Assembly: GCF_003148385.1 (NCBI RefSeq)
Contig: NZ_CP029463.1
Coordinates: 2,232,001-2,296,000 of the forward strand
Source of the DNA: Flavobacterium sediminis
GTDB taxonomy: Bacteria > Bacteroidota > Bacteroidia > Flavobacteriales > Flavobacteriaceae
DNA: 64,000 nucleotides
Direction of reading: 5' to 3'
Program-made: the position numbers and the translations under genes
Shown here: one piece after another, positions 53,547-61,506 of the stretch
How the letters are laid out: every line of letters begins with the position of its first letter
How positions within the stretch are numbered: position 1 is the stretch's first letter
The notes under the pieces: generated by a model
Told to the model about the DNA's origin: nothing
Seen by the model: only the letters and a program-made list of their open reading frames with translations
The model's database searches: none

Positions 53547-55295
53547 TTAAATTTGGTCTTTACTTAATACAATTTCTGAAACTCCTTTTCCTTGTGGTAC
53601 CATTGGGAATACATTGTCTTCTTTGGCTACCATAATTTCAAGTAAATACGATTCGTTTGAAGCCAGCATTTCTGCTAAGGCTTTTTTAAGTTCCGAACGT
53701 TCGGCTACTTTTTGACCTTTAATGTGATAGCCTTTGGCTACCTGAACAAAATCAGGACTGGTGATGTCCGTAAACGAGTATCTTTTTTCGTGAAATAACT
53801 CCTGCCACTGGCGAACCATTCCTAAGAATTGATTGTTCAGAATGATGATTTTTACATTGGGTTGAAATTGCATAATAGTCCCTAGTTCCTGAAGGTTCAT
53901 TTGTGCACTTCCGTCACCCATAATAGCTACAACAGTTCTTTCGGGAGCACCGAATTTAGCACCGATGGCTGCCGGCAAAGCAAATCCCATGGTTCCTAAA
54001 CCACCACTGGTGATATTACTTCGGGTTTGATTTTGTTTAGAATAACGGCAAACCACCATTTGATGTTGCCCTACATCACTAACCATAACAGCATCGCCAT
54101 GAGTTAATTCGTTAAGTTCAAATAAAACTTCACTCATGGTCAGCTCTTCAGTTTCCGGAAAACGTTCTTTATTGATCAGAACTTCTTCTTCATACTGCAT
54201 TTTATCTTGGAATTCTTGCAACCATGCTTTGTGTTCTTTTGGCTCTAAAAGAGCGGTTAGAAGCGGAAGTGTTTCTTTACAATCGCCCCAAACCGGAACG
54301 GTTGTGAGTACATTTTTGTCCACTTCAGCCGGGTCAATATCTAAGTGAACAATTTTAGCTTGCTTGGCATATTTGTCCAATCTTCCGGTAACTCGGTCGT
54401 CAAATCGCATTCCAACGGCAATTAGAACATCACATTCGTTGGTTAAATAATTTGGTCCATAATTACCGTGCATTCCTACCATACCTACACCAAGTGGATG
54501 ATCGGTTGGAATAGCACTCATTCCCATAATGGTCCAAGCTGTTGGTAAACTGGCTTTTTCAATAAATTGAAGGAATTCTTTTTCGGCATTGCCTAAAATT
54601 ACACCCTGACCAAAAATAACAAGTGGTTTTTTAGCCTGATTGATTAAATCGGCAGCCGCTTGAATATATTCCGGTTTAACAACAGGTTTTGCCCGGTAAC
54701 TTCTAACGTGGATGCACGATTTGTAACCGTTGTAATCAAACAACTGAAGTTGGGCATTTTTAGTGATATCAATCAAAACCGGACCAGGTCTTCCTGATTT
54801 AGCGATGTAAAAAGCTTTTGCCAAAACTTCCGGAATTTCATTGGCATCCGTAATTTGATAGTTCCATTTGGTTACCGGTGAGGTAATATTGACGATGTCG
54901 GTTTCCTGAAAGGCATCGGTTCCTAACAGATGTGCAAAAACTTGCCCTGTGATACACACTACAGGAGTCGAATCGATCATAGCATCAGCTAAACCGGTTA
55001 CCAAGTTTGTTGCCCCCGGACCACTAGTAGCAAAGACGACTCCGGTTTTTCCACTTACTCTGGCATAACCTTGTGCCGCATGGATAGCACCTTGTTCATG
55101 GCGTACTAAAATATGATGTAGCTTATCTTTATAATCAAATAAAGCATCATATATAGGCATGATAGCACCACCGGGATATCCGAAAATGGTATCTACATTT
55201 TCAGAAAGTAAAGCATCAATTACAGCAATGCTTCCGGTAGCCTGATAGAATTGTTTGTTTTCTTTTGGGTTGGTATGTTGATCGATTGTTTTCAT
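53547..55295 (-). CDS. ilvB: Acetolactate synthase large (catalytic) subunit
   Basis: The 582-residue TPP enzyme joins two pyruvates, or pyruvate and 2-oxobutyrate. Motifs: 'IFGYPGGAIMPIYDAL', the catalytic Glu in 'VRHEQGAIHAAQGYAR', 'TSGPGATNLVTGLADA' and the TPP/Mg2+ site 'AIMGDGSAQMNLQELG...LNNQFLGMVRQWQ'. Length is normal. It lies between ilvD and ilvN in the operon. Confidence 0.96.
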   Translation of the reverse strand: MKTIDQHTNPKENKQFYQATGSIAVIDALLSENVDTIFGYPGGAIMPIYDALFDYKDKLHHILVRHEQGAIHAAQGYARVSGKTGVVFATSGPGATNLVTGLADAMIDSTPVVCITGQVFAHLLGTDAFQETDIVNITSPVTKWNYQITDANEIPEVLAKAFYIAKSGRPGPVLIDITKNAQLQLFDYNGYKSCIHVRSYRAKPVVKPEYIQAAADLINQAKKPLVIFGQGVILGNAEKEFLQFIEKASLPTAWTIMGMSAIPTDHPLGVGMVGMHGNYGPNYLTNECDVLIAVGMRFDDRVTGRLDKYAKQAKIVHLDIDPAEVDKNVLTTVPVWGDCKETLPLLTALLEPKEHKAWLQEFQDKMQYEEEVLINKERFPETEELTMSEVLFELNELTHGDAVMVSDVGQHQMVVCRYSKQNQTRSNITSGGLGTMGFALPAAIGAKFGAPERTVVAIMGDGSAQMNLQELGTIMQFQPNVKIIILNNQFLGMVRQWQELFHEKRYSFTDITSPDFVQVAKGYHIKGQKVAERSELKKALAEMLASNESYLLEIMVAKEDNVFPMVPQGKGVSEIVLSKDQI

Positions 55296-55307
55296 AACTT
55301 TAGATTT

Positions 55308-56983
55308 TTATTCGTCAGTAACACAGCCTTCTGATGCGTCTTTAACCAGTTTGGCATATTTGTACAATACGCCTCGGTTAACACTTAAAGGCAGTTTTAC
55401 CCAGTTTTCTTTTCGTATTGCTAATTCAGATTCGCTCACTTGAAGCGTTAAGGTGTTGTTGACGGCATCAATTTCTATTAAGTCGCCATTTTCAACGAAT
55501 GCTAAAGCTCCGCCTTCAAATGCTTCTGGTGTTATGTGTCCGACGACAAATCCGTGAGTTCCACCACTAAACCTTCCGTCCGTAATAAGGGCGACGCTTT
55601 TTCCTAATCCGGCACCAATGATAGCGGAAGTTGGTTTCAGCATTTCAGGCATTCCGGGTCCGCCTTTCGGTCCCACATATCGGATAACCACAACATCACC
55701 TTTTTCTATTTTTTTATCGGCTATGCCTTTTATCAGTTCTTTTTCGCCATTGAAAACTTTTGCAGGACCTTTGAAGAATTCGCCTTCTTTTCCGGTTATT
55801 TTGGCCACCGAACCTTTTTCTGCCAAATTACCATAGAGCATTTGTAAATGTCCGTTTGCTTTAATCGGATTTTCTAAAGGACGGATGATGTTTTGCACTT
55901 CAAAATCAATAGCTTCAACTTCCGCTAGATTTTCGGCTAATGTTTTTCCGGTAACCGTTAAACAATTGCCATGTAACATTCCTTTGGATAACAAATACTT
56001 TAAAACCATGGGAACACCACCTTTTTCATGAAGATTTTGCATTAAGTAATTTCCACCCGGTTTAAAATCGGCAATTAACGGTGTCTTATCGCTAATGCGT
56101 TGGAAATCTTCTAAGGTTATTTTGATGTCCACACTTTTTGCCATAGCAATAACATGCAGTACCGCATTTGTACTTCCGCCTAAGGCAATTAAAGTTGTAA
56201 TGGCATTTTCAAAGGCTTCAAAAGTCATGATGTCTTTTGGACAAATATCTTTCTCCAAAAGTATCTTCATGTAATGTGCCGCTTGTTTGCATTCTTCTAT
56301 TTTTTCATGACTTACCGCCGGGTTGCTACTAGAGTAGGGAAGGCTCATTCCTAAGGCTTCGATAGCAATCGCCATAGTGTTTGCGGTGTACATTCCGCCA
56401 CAAGCACCTGCACCCGGACAAGCATTTTTGATGATACCTTTGTATTCTTCTTCGGTTATTTTACCTGCTATTTTTTCGCCTAAAGCTTCAAAAGCAGAAA
56501 CAATGTTTAAATCTTTTCCGTGGTATTTTCCCGGAGCAATAGTTCCGCCATAAACCATGATTGAAGGTCGGTTTAAACGCCCCATAGCGATAATACTTCC
56601 CGGCATATTTTTGTCGCAACCCGGAATAGCAATAACCCCATCATAATAATGTCCGTCTACTACACTTTCAATGCTGTCAGCAATAATTTCTCTACTGACT
56701 AATGAATAACGCATACCATCTGTTCCGTTGGTAATTCCGTCACTGATCCCTATGGTGTTAAAAATAAGCCCACCATTTCGGCTTCATTTACTTCTTGTTT
56801 GATGTAAGTAGCCAAATGATTTAAGTGCATGTTGCAAGTATTTCCGTCATATCCCATAGAAGCAATACCGACAAAAGGTAAATTCAGTTGCTCTTCAGTT
56901 AATCCGATACCATAAAGCATTGCTTGTGCGGCAGGTTGCGTAGGGTCTTGAGTTACTATTCTGCTGTGTTTATTTAAAGCCAT
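55308..56983 (-). pseudogene. ilvD: Dihydroxy-acid dehydratase, split by one-base frameshift
   Basis: A first frame reads from 56983 to a premature stop; the other begins in the correct frame at '[21 protein letters not shown]' (56714) and ends at 55308. Restoring one T to the TTTTT run at 56765-56761 (minus strand GGCTTATTTTTAACACC) gives '[20 protein letters not shown]', the expected IlvD junction. Fe-S ligands are present in 'DGNTCNMHL', 'PGCDKNMPG' and '[16 protein letters not shown]'. It would make the 2-oxo acids of valine and isoleucine. It overlaps ilvE by one base. A sequencing error is likelier than gene loss. Confidence 0.85.
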
Positions 56984-57870
56984 TAGGATTGTGTTTGAAG
57001 TAATGGTTTTTCCAATACTAAATTCTTATATATTAATTGTAATTTTTTACCTAAAGAGTTTTCCCATTTTACAGGAAAATCTTTGCCGTCCAAAGAAGAA
57101 ACTCCGATGACTTCGGCAGCTGTTCCGCATAAAAAGGCACTGTCAGCATTTTGTAGTTCTTCTGGTTTGTACAACCCTTCTTCAACCGGAATGTTTAATT
57201 CTTTACAGAGTTCAATTACTGTAGCACGAGTAATTCCCGGGAGAATGTTGCCTCTTTGCGGGGTATATAATTTGCCGTTTTTTTCAAAGAAAAGATTAGA
57301 GCCGGGACCTTCTGCTAAATAGCCTTCTGAGTCTAGAAGTAAAGCTTCGTCAAAACCTTTGTCTTTAGCTTCCACTGACGCTAAAATCGAGTTGACGTAG
57401 TGTCCGCAAACTTTAGCTTCTACTTTAGTAGAGCGGGGATGAGGTCGGCAATACGATGAGATGCTAAGATTCAATAATTTTTCACCTAAGTAAGCTCCCC
57501 ATTCCCACGCACATATCATGATAGAAACTCCATTAGGACGACCAATTCCCATATTAGGGCTGCAAAAAACTAAAGGACGTATGTAAGCATCTTTAAGATT
57601 GTTGCGTTTTAGAACTTCATACGTTTTTTGAATGAGTTCTTCATTATCGTATGTATAAGGAATGTGAATTTGCTTACATGAATTTTTTAGGCGCTCAAAG
57701 TGCTCTTCTGCCTTGAAAATTTTAGTGCCGTTTTCGGTTTTGTAAGCTCTTATGCCTTCAAAGACCCCATAGCCATAGTGCATGGTTTGGGTGTATAAAT
57801 TAGTAGTGGCCTCTACAGCTTTTGTAAATAGCCCATCATAAAACAAAATGGTTTTGTCATCGAAATACAT
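56983..57870 (-). CDS. ilvE: Branched-chain aminotransferase
   Basis: The 295-residue fold-type IV PLP enzyme transaminates the last step to valine, leucine and isoleucine. It has 'TMHYGYGVFEGIRAYKT' at the start, the PLP lysine in 'TKVEAKVCGHYVNSILA' and 'AEGPGSNLFFEKNGKLYTP'. It is the first gene of the ilv operon, 28 bp after the attenuator terminator, and its stop overlaps the ilvD start. Confidence 0.94.
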   Translation of the reverse strand: MYFDDKTILFYDGLFTKAVEATTNLYTQTMHYGYGVFEGIRAYKTENGTKIFKAEEHFERLKNSCKQIHIPYTYDNEELIQKTYEVLKRNNLKDAYIRPLVFCSPNMGIGRPNGVSIMICAWEWGAYLGEKLLNLSISSYCRPHPRSTKVEAKVCGHYVNSILASVEAKDKGFDEALLLDSEGYLAEGPGSNLFFEKNGKLYTPQRGNILPGITRATVIELCKELNIPVEEGLYKPEELQNADSAFLCGTAAEVIGVSSLDGKDFPVKWENSLGKKLQLIYKNLVLEKPLLQTQS

Positions 57871-57892
57871 ACATTATCTTTTAGTTTGTTTC

Positions 57893-57924
57893 AAAAAAAA
57901 ACCTTCCGGTTTAGCGGAAGGTTT
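57893..57924 (-). terminator. Attenuator terminator upstream of ilvE
   Basis: On the minus strand AAACCTTCCG (57924-57915) pairs with CGGAAGGTTT (57908-57899) around a 6-base loop, followed by a T run. It lies between the leader peptide and ilvE, so it must be bypassed to express the operon. Confidence 0.85.
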
Positions 57925-57948
57925 GATTAACTTTTATTGATAAGAAAA

Positions 57949-58020
57949 CTAAATAACCATCCGCTGCAATTGAGGAATCACAATAATAATGACAGCGATA
58001 ATGACAATTAAGTTTCTCAT
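57949..58020 (-). CDS. ilvL: Leader peptide of the ilv operon, rich in Ile, Val and Leu
   Basis: A 23-residue frame starts with MRNLIVIIAVIIIVIP and has 14 Ile, Val or Leu codons in a row of hydrophobic residues. A terminator follows 25 bases downstream, then ilvE. This is the arrangement of translation-coupled attenuation: stalling at Ile/Val/Leu codons when those tRNAs are uncharged would favour an antiterminator. The antiterminator pairing is not obvious by eye. The symbol follows the enterobacterial convention. Confidence 0.75.
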   Translation of the reverse strand: MRNLIVIIAVIIIVIPQLQRMVI

Positions 58021-58042
58021 TTATTTTCTAAAATCTTTGAAA

Positions 58043-58050
58043 CAAATGTA
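58043..58050 (-). promoter_or_regulatory. Promoter -7 box of the ilv operon
   Basis: TACATTTG on the minus strand (58050-58043) matches TAnnTTTG, 22 bases before the leader-peptide start. No good -33 TTG at standard spacing is visible. Confidence 0.55.
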
Positions 58051-58167
58051 AAGAATGTTTTTTTACGATGAATTAAATATGTGTTTTTTTATAAAGAAAT
58101 GCGAAATAGTCAAAAAACAATATTCTTTATTTTACTTTTCTTAAAATCAAATCTTTAAAAATGAGAA

Positions 58168-58685
58168 TTATTTTGTTTGAGGAGGGTATTGCGCTAATAT
58201 TTTTGACACAAATTCCTTAATCCGTTCGTCTTTTTTCTCAACATTTTTGGTTAAATAACCTGTTCCTTCTCCTTGCCAAACTAATTCTTTGGTTTTAGCA
58301 TCAATGAAGTCTATAAACAAAGTACCTTCCGGTGTTGTGGATACGGTAGAATAGTTAGCTCCCACCAAGGGTTCCATCCCCAGCCTACGCCATAATTCTG
58401 ATAAACATCTACACGCTCTCTCTCTTTTGTAAAAATACTTATTAAAACGTCAGGTTGGTCAGATTTCGTAAAACCTTTGGCAGCCATAACATCGTCAATG
58501 GCATAAAGGATTCTTTTTTTGTCCAGATCAGAGATCTCGGCTTGGTCTACTCCGCTTTTTAAATAAGCATACGTTTTGTACGAATCAAAGTTTGCTTTTT
58601 TGTCGTAATCAGCATTTACTCTAACGGAACTACAAGAAGCTAGAGTTGCGATAAATAGAATGGTTAATACTTTAATTGTTTTCAT
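58168..58685 (-). pseudogene. DUF4136 lipoprotein, split by one-base frameshift
   Basis: The first frame (58685 to 58311) has a lipobox ('TLASCSS') and the DUF4136 start 'VNADYDKKANFDSYKTYAYLK'. The end of the domain, 'ANYSTVSTTPEGTLFIDFIDAKTKELVWQGEG', lies in another frame ending at 58168. One extra G in the GGG run at minus-strand TGGTGGGAGC (about 58373-58371) joins them as 'GWNPWWGANYS'. The restored protein would be about 172 residues, normal for DUF4136. Function is unknown. A sequencing error is likely. Confidence 0.75.
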
Positions 58686-58758
58686 AATTCATAACGTTTT
58701 TTATTTTGATAGTGTTGCGATTGTAATTTATAATTGGCTTATAATCGCAACTATAAAT

Positions 58759-60744
58759 TTACAAAATAGTTTCGTCAACTGTATTAGGGATGGTAACTTT
58801 TAACAAAGGTTGCGTTTCCATTGCTCTTTTTATAGCGAAAACAGCTCCTTCATTTCGTGCCCAACTTCTTCTGGCAATACCATTGTTTACATCCCAGAAA
58901 AGCATTGATTGTAAGCGTTTTGATGCTTCTGTAGAACCATCAAGAAGCATGCCAAATCCACCGTTGATTACTTCTCCCCAGCCTACACCACCGCCATTAT
59001 GAATAGAAACCCAGGTAGCACCGCGGAAACTATCGCCTATAACATTGTGGATAGCCATATCTGCTGTGAAGCGAGAACCATCATAAATATTTGAAGTTTC
59101 ACGATAAGGAGAATCAGTTCCTGATACATCATGGTGGTCGCGGCCTAAAACTATGGGGCCGATTTCGCCTTTAGCAATGGCTTGATTAAAAGCTTCCGCA
59201 ATTTTAATTCGCCCTTCTGCATCTGCATATAAGATACGTGCCTGCGAACCTACAACCAATTTGTTTTGTTGGGCGCCTTTGATCCACTGGATATTATCGG
59301 CCATTTGCTGCTGAATTTCTTCCGGTGAATTTTTCTTCATTTCTTCTAAAACGGCGCAGGCAATAGCATCCGTTTTTTGTAAATCCTCCGGATTATTTGA
59401 AGTACAAACCCAACGGAATGGACCAAAGCCATAATCGAAACACATGGGACCCATAATATCTTGGACGTAACTCGGATATTTGAATTCTCTGCCTAATGTA
59501 GGATTCGGATTCATGACATCAGCTCCGGCACGAGAAGCTTCTAATAAAAAGGCATTTCCGTAATCGAAGAAATACGTTCCTTTTGCGGTATGTTTATTGA
59601 TAGCCGCTGCTTGACGACGTAGTGATTTTTGTACTTCTTCTTTGAATTGAGCAGGGTTTTCAGCCATCATTTTATTGGCTTCTTCAAACGAAAGACTTAC
59701 CGGGTAGTAACCACCAGCCCAAGGATTATGCAGAGAGGTCTGGTCTGAACCCAGATCGATATGAAGGTTATCTTGGTCAAAACGTTCCCAAACATCAACA
59801 ATATTACCTAAATAAGCGATGGAAACTACTTCTTTATTGGCTAAAGCTTGACGGGTACGGGTTACTAATTGATCTAAATCTTCAATAATTTCATGGATCC
59901 AACCTTGTTCGTGACGAATTTTAGTGATTTTAGGATTTACTTCAGCGCACACTGTTACACAACCTGCAATTGTTCCGGCTTTGGGTTGAGCACCACTCAT
60001 TCCTCCTAAACCGGACGTTACAAATAGGCTTCCGCTTGGAGTTCTCTTAATTTTTCTGAATCCGTTTAGAACTGTAATGGTAGTTCCGTGTACAATTCCT
60101 TGCGGACCAATGTACATATAACTTCCAGCAGTCATTTGTCCGTATTGCGTTACGCCAAGAGCATTGAATTTTTCCCAATCGTCCGGTTTAGAGTAATTAG
60201 GAATCATCATACCATTGGTAACCACAACTCTTGGAGCTTCTTTATGAGAAGGAAACAAGCCCATAGGGTGACCGGAATACATGACTAAAGTTTGTTCATC
60301 AGTCATTTCGGCCAAGTATTTCATAGTAAGGCGATATTGTGCCCAGTTTTGAAATACAGCTCCGTTACCACCATACGTGATAAGTTCGTGGGGATGTTGG
60401 GCTACAGCATAATCCAAATTGTTTTGGATCATTAACATAATGGCTTTAGCTTGTGTACATTTTCCCGGATATTCATTAATGTTGCGTGCTTTCATCTCAT
60501 AATCGGGACGAAGACGGTACATATAAATACGACCGTATTTTTCTAATTCTTCTTTGAATTCAGGAATTAGTGTAGCGTGATGTTGAGGTTCAAAATAGCG
60601 TAAAGCATTTTTTAAAGCTAGTTTTTTTTCTTCTTCGTTTAGGATTTCTTTACGTTTAGGTGCGTGGTTGATTTGGGTTTCATATACTTTAGGTTGTGGT
60701 AAGACAGAAGGAATGCCTTCCAGTATTTGTTCTTGAAATGTCAT
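58759..60744 (-). CDS. hutU: Urocanate hydratase
   Basis: The 661-residue NAD+-dependent enzyme converts urocanate to imidazolone propionate, the second step of histidine degradation. Typical segments are 'GKCTQAKAIMLMIQNNLDYAV', 'LITYGGNGAVFQNWAQYRLTMKYL', 'QGIVHGTTITVLNGFRK' and the NAD-binding 'VTSGLGGMSGAQPKAGTIAGC'. It is about 100 residues longer than the enterobacterial form, as in other Bacteroidota. No other hut gene lies in the window. Confidence 0.94.
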   Translation of the reverse strand: MTFQEQILEGIPSVLPQPKVYETQINHAPKRKEILNEEEKKLALKNALRYFEPQHHATLIPEFKEELEKYGRIYMYRLRPDYEMKARNINEYPGKCTQAKAIMLMIQNNLDYAVAQHPHELITYGGNGAVFQNWAQYRLTMKYLAEMTDEQTLVMYSGHPMGLFPSHKEAPRVVVTNGMMIPNYSKPDDWEKFNALGVTQYGQMTAGSYMYIGPQGIVHGTTITVLNGFRKIKRTPSGSLFVTSGLGGMSGAQPKAGTIAGCVTVCAEVNPKITKIRHEQGWIHEIIEDLDQLVTRTRQALANKEVVSIAYLGNIVDVWERFDQDNLHIDLGSDQTSLHNPWAGGYYPVSLSFEEANKMMAENPAQFKEEVQKSLRRQAAAINKHTAKGTYFFDYGNAFLLEASRAGADVMNPNPTLGREFKYPSYVQDIMGPMCFDYGFGPFRWVCTSNNPEDLQKTDAIACAVLEEMKKNSPEEIQQQMADNIQWIKGAQQNKLVVGSQARILYADAEGRIKIAEAFNQAIAKGEIGPIVLGRDHHDVSGTDSPYRETSNIYDGSRFTADMAIHNVIGDSFRGATWVSIHNGGGVGWGEVINGGFGMLLDGSTEASKRLQSMLFWDVNNGIARRSWARNEGAVFAIKRAMETQPLLKVTIPNTVDETIL

Positions 60745-60962
60745 TTAGTTTTAGTTTTAGCTAAGCTGTTCAGACTTAGGAGTGTGTTATTTGGTTTTGA
60801 TCTGTTTTGTGAAAGGTGCGGAAGTAAGCTATTTTTTAACAATAGCTTTCCTGATCCCGAAATCAGAAATAAGGGTACTTCCAAGAAACTATGGATAACG
60901 GATATCTGCCCGGTGATAGACCTGATAAATAGTTATTTTGTATGTATGTAGTTGAAAATTCA

Positions 60963-61142
60963 TTACTTTTTTTTGAAGGTTCCTGTTTTTTTATCAAAGC
61001 CATAAGGACAATGACGGCAGCCGCTTTTGCAACAGTAGCCTCTTTTAAGGTGGTATTTTTCGGTAAAACATTTATAGCCTTCCGGAGTATAATAGAAATC
61101 TTCGCCTTCTTTTAAAGTATTTGGGTCGATTCTTGTATTCAT
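60963..61142 (-). CDS. DUF5522 small cysteine-rich protein
   Basis: A 59-residue protein with the compact Cys motif 'YHLKRGYCCKSGCRHCPYGF' (four Cys), the hallmark of DUF5522 as I recall it. The Cys cluster may bind zinc or an Fe-S centre; no function is known. A TAAATTTG box at 61155-61148 on the minus strand would place the transcription start at or near the ATG, so the mRNA could be almost leaderless. The 218-bp gap to hutU holds no clear gene. Confidence 0.8.
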   Translation of the reverse strand: MNTRIDPNTLKEGEDFYYTPEGYKCFTEKYHLKRGYCCKSGCRHCPYGFDKKTGTFKKK

Positions 61143-61169
61143 AAGTACAAATTTAGCAACTTTGCGGTT

Positions 61170-61496
61170 ATGATTGTAATAGTGTTTCGATATTTGTTAC
61201 CAAAAGGTTTTAGAGGAATCACACTTTATCCGTTTGTATTTTTAGCAAATGAGAAGGATAGTAGTAATGAGGTCTTATTGAATCATGAAAAAATTCACAT
61301 CAAGCAGCAGTTGGAAATGGCAGTTGTGTTCTTCTTTATTTGGTATGGAATTGAGTATTTGATTTTATTATTAAAATATAAGGATAGGTTTTTAGCCTAT
61401 AGGAATATCTCTTTCGAAAGAGAGGCTTATCAAAATGAAAAAGACCTCGACTATTTACAGCAGAGGTCTTTTTGGAATTTTTATAAATATTTGTGA
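61170..61496 (+). CDS. Conserved small membrane protein with HExxH motif
   Basis: The 108-residue protein has 'LNHEKIHIKQQLEM' (HEKIH at about 39-43, an HExxH pattern like zinc metallopeptidases), two hydrophobic stretches (about 50-68 with a Trp) and 'FEREAYQNE' resembling a third zinc ligand Glu. Small flavobacterial proteins of this type are conserved, but no substrate is known. It lies just upstream of the convergent T9SS gene, 10 bp from its stop. Confidence 0.65.
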   Translation: MIVIVFRYLLPKGFRGITLYPFVFLANEKDSSNEVLLNHEKIHIKQQLEMAVVFFFIWYGIEYLILLLKYKDRFLAYRNISFEREAYQNEKDLDYLQQRSFWNFYKYL

Positions 61497-61506
61497 GCTA
61501 ACATTT

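Noticed and set aside
60727..60951. Plus-strand frame of 74 codons in the hutU upstream gap
   Set aside because: It overlaps the hutU start, lacks a recognisable motif and is not preceded by a promoter box.
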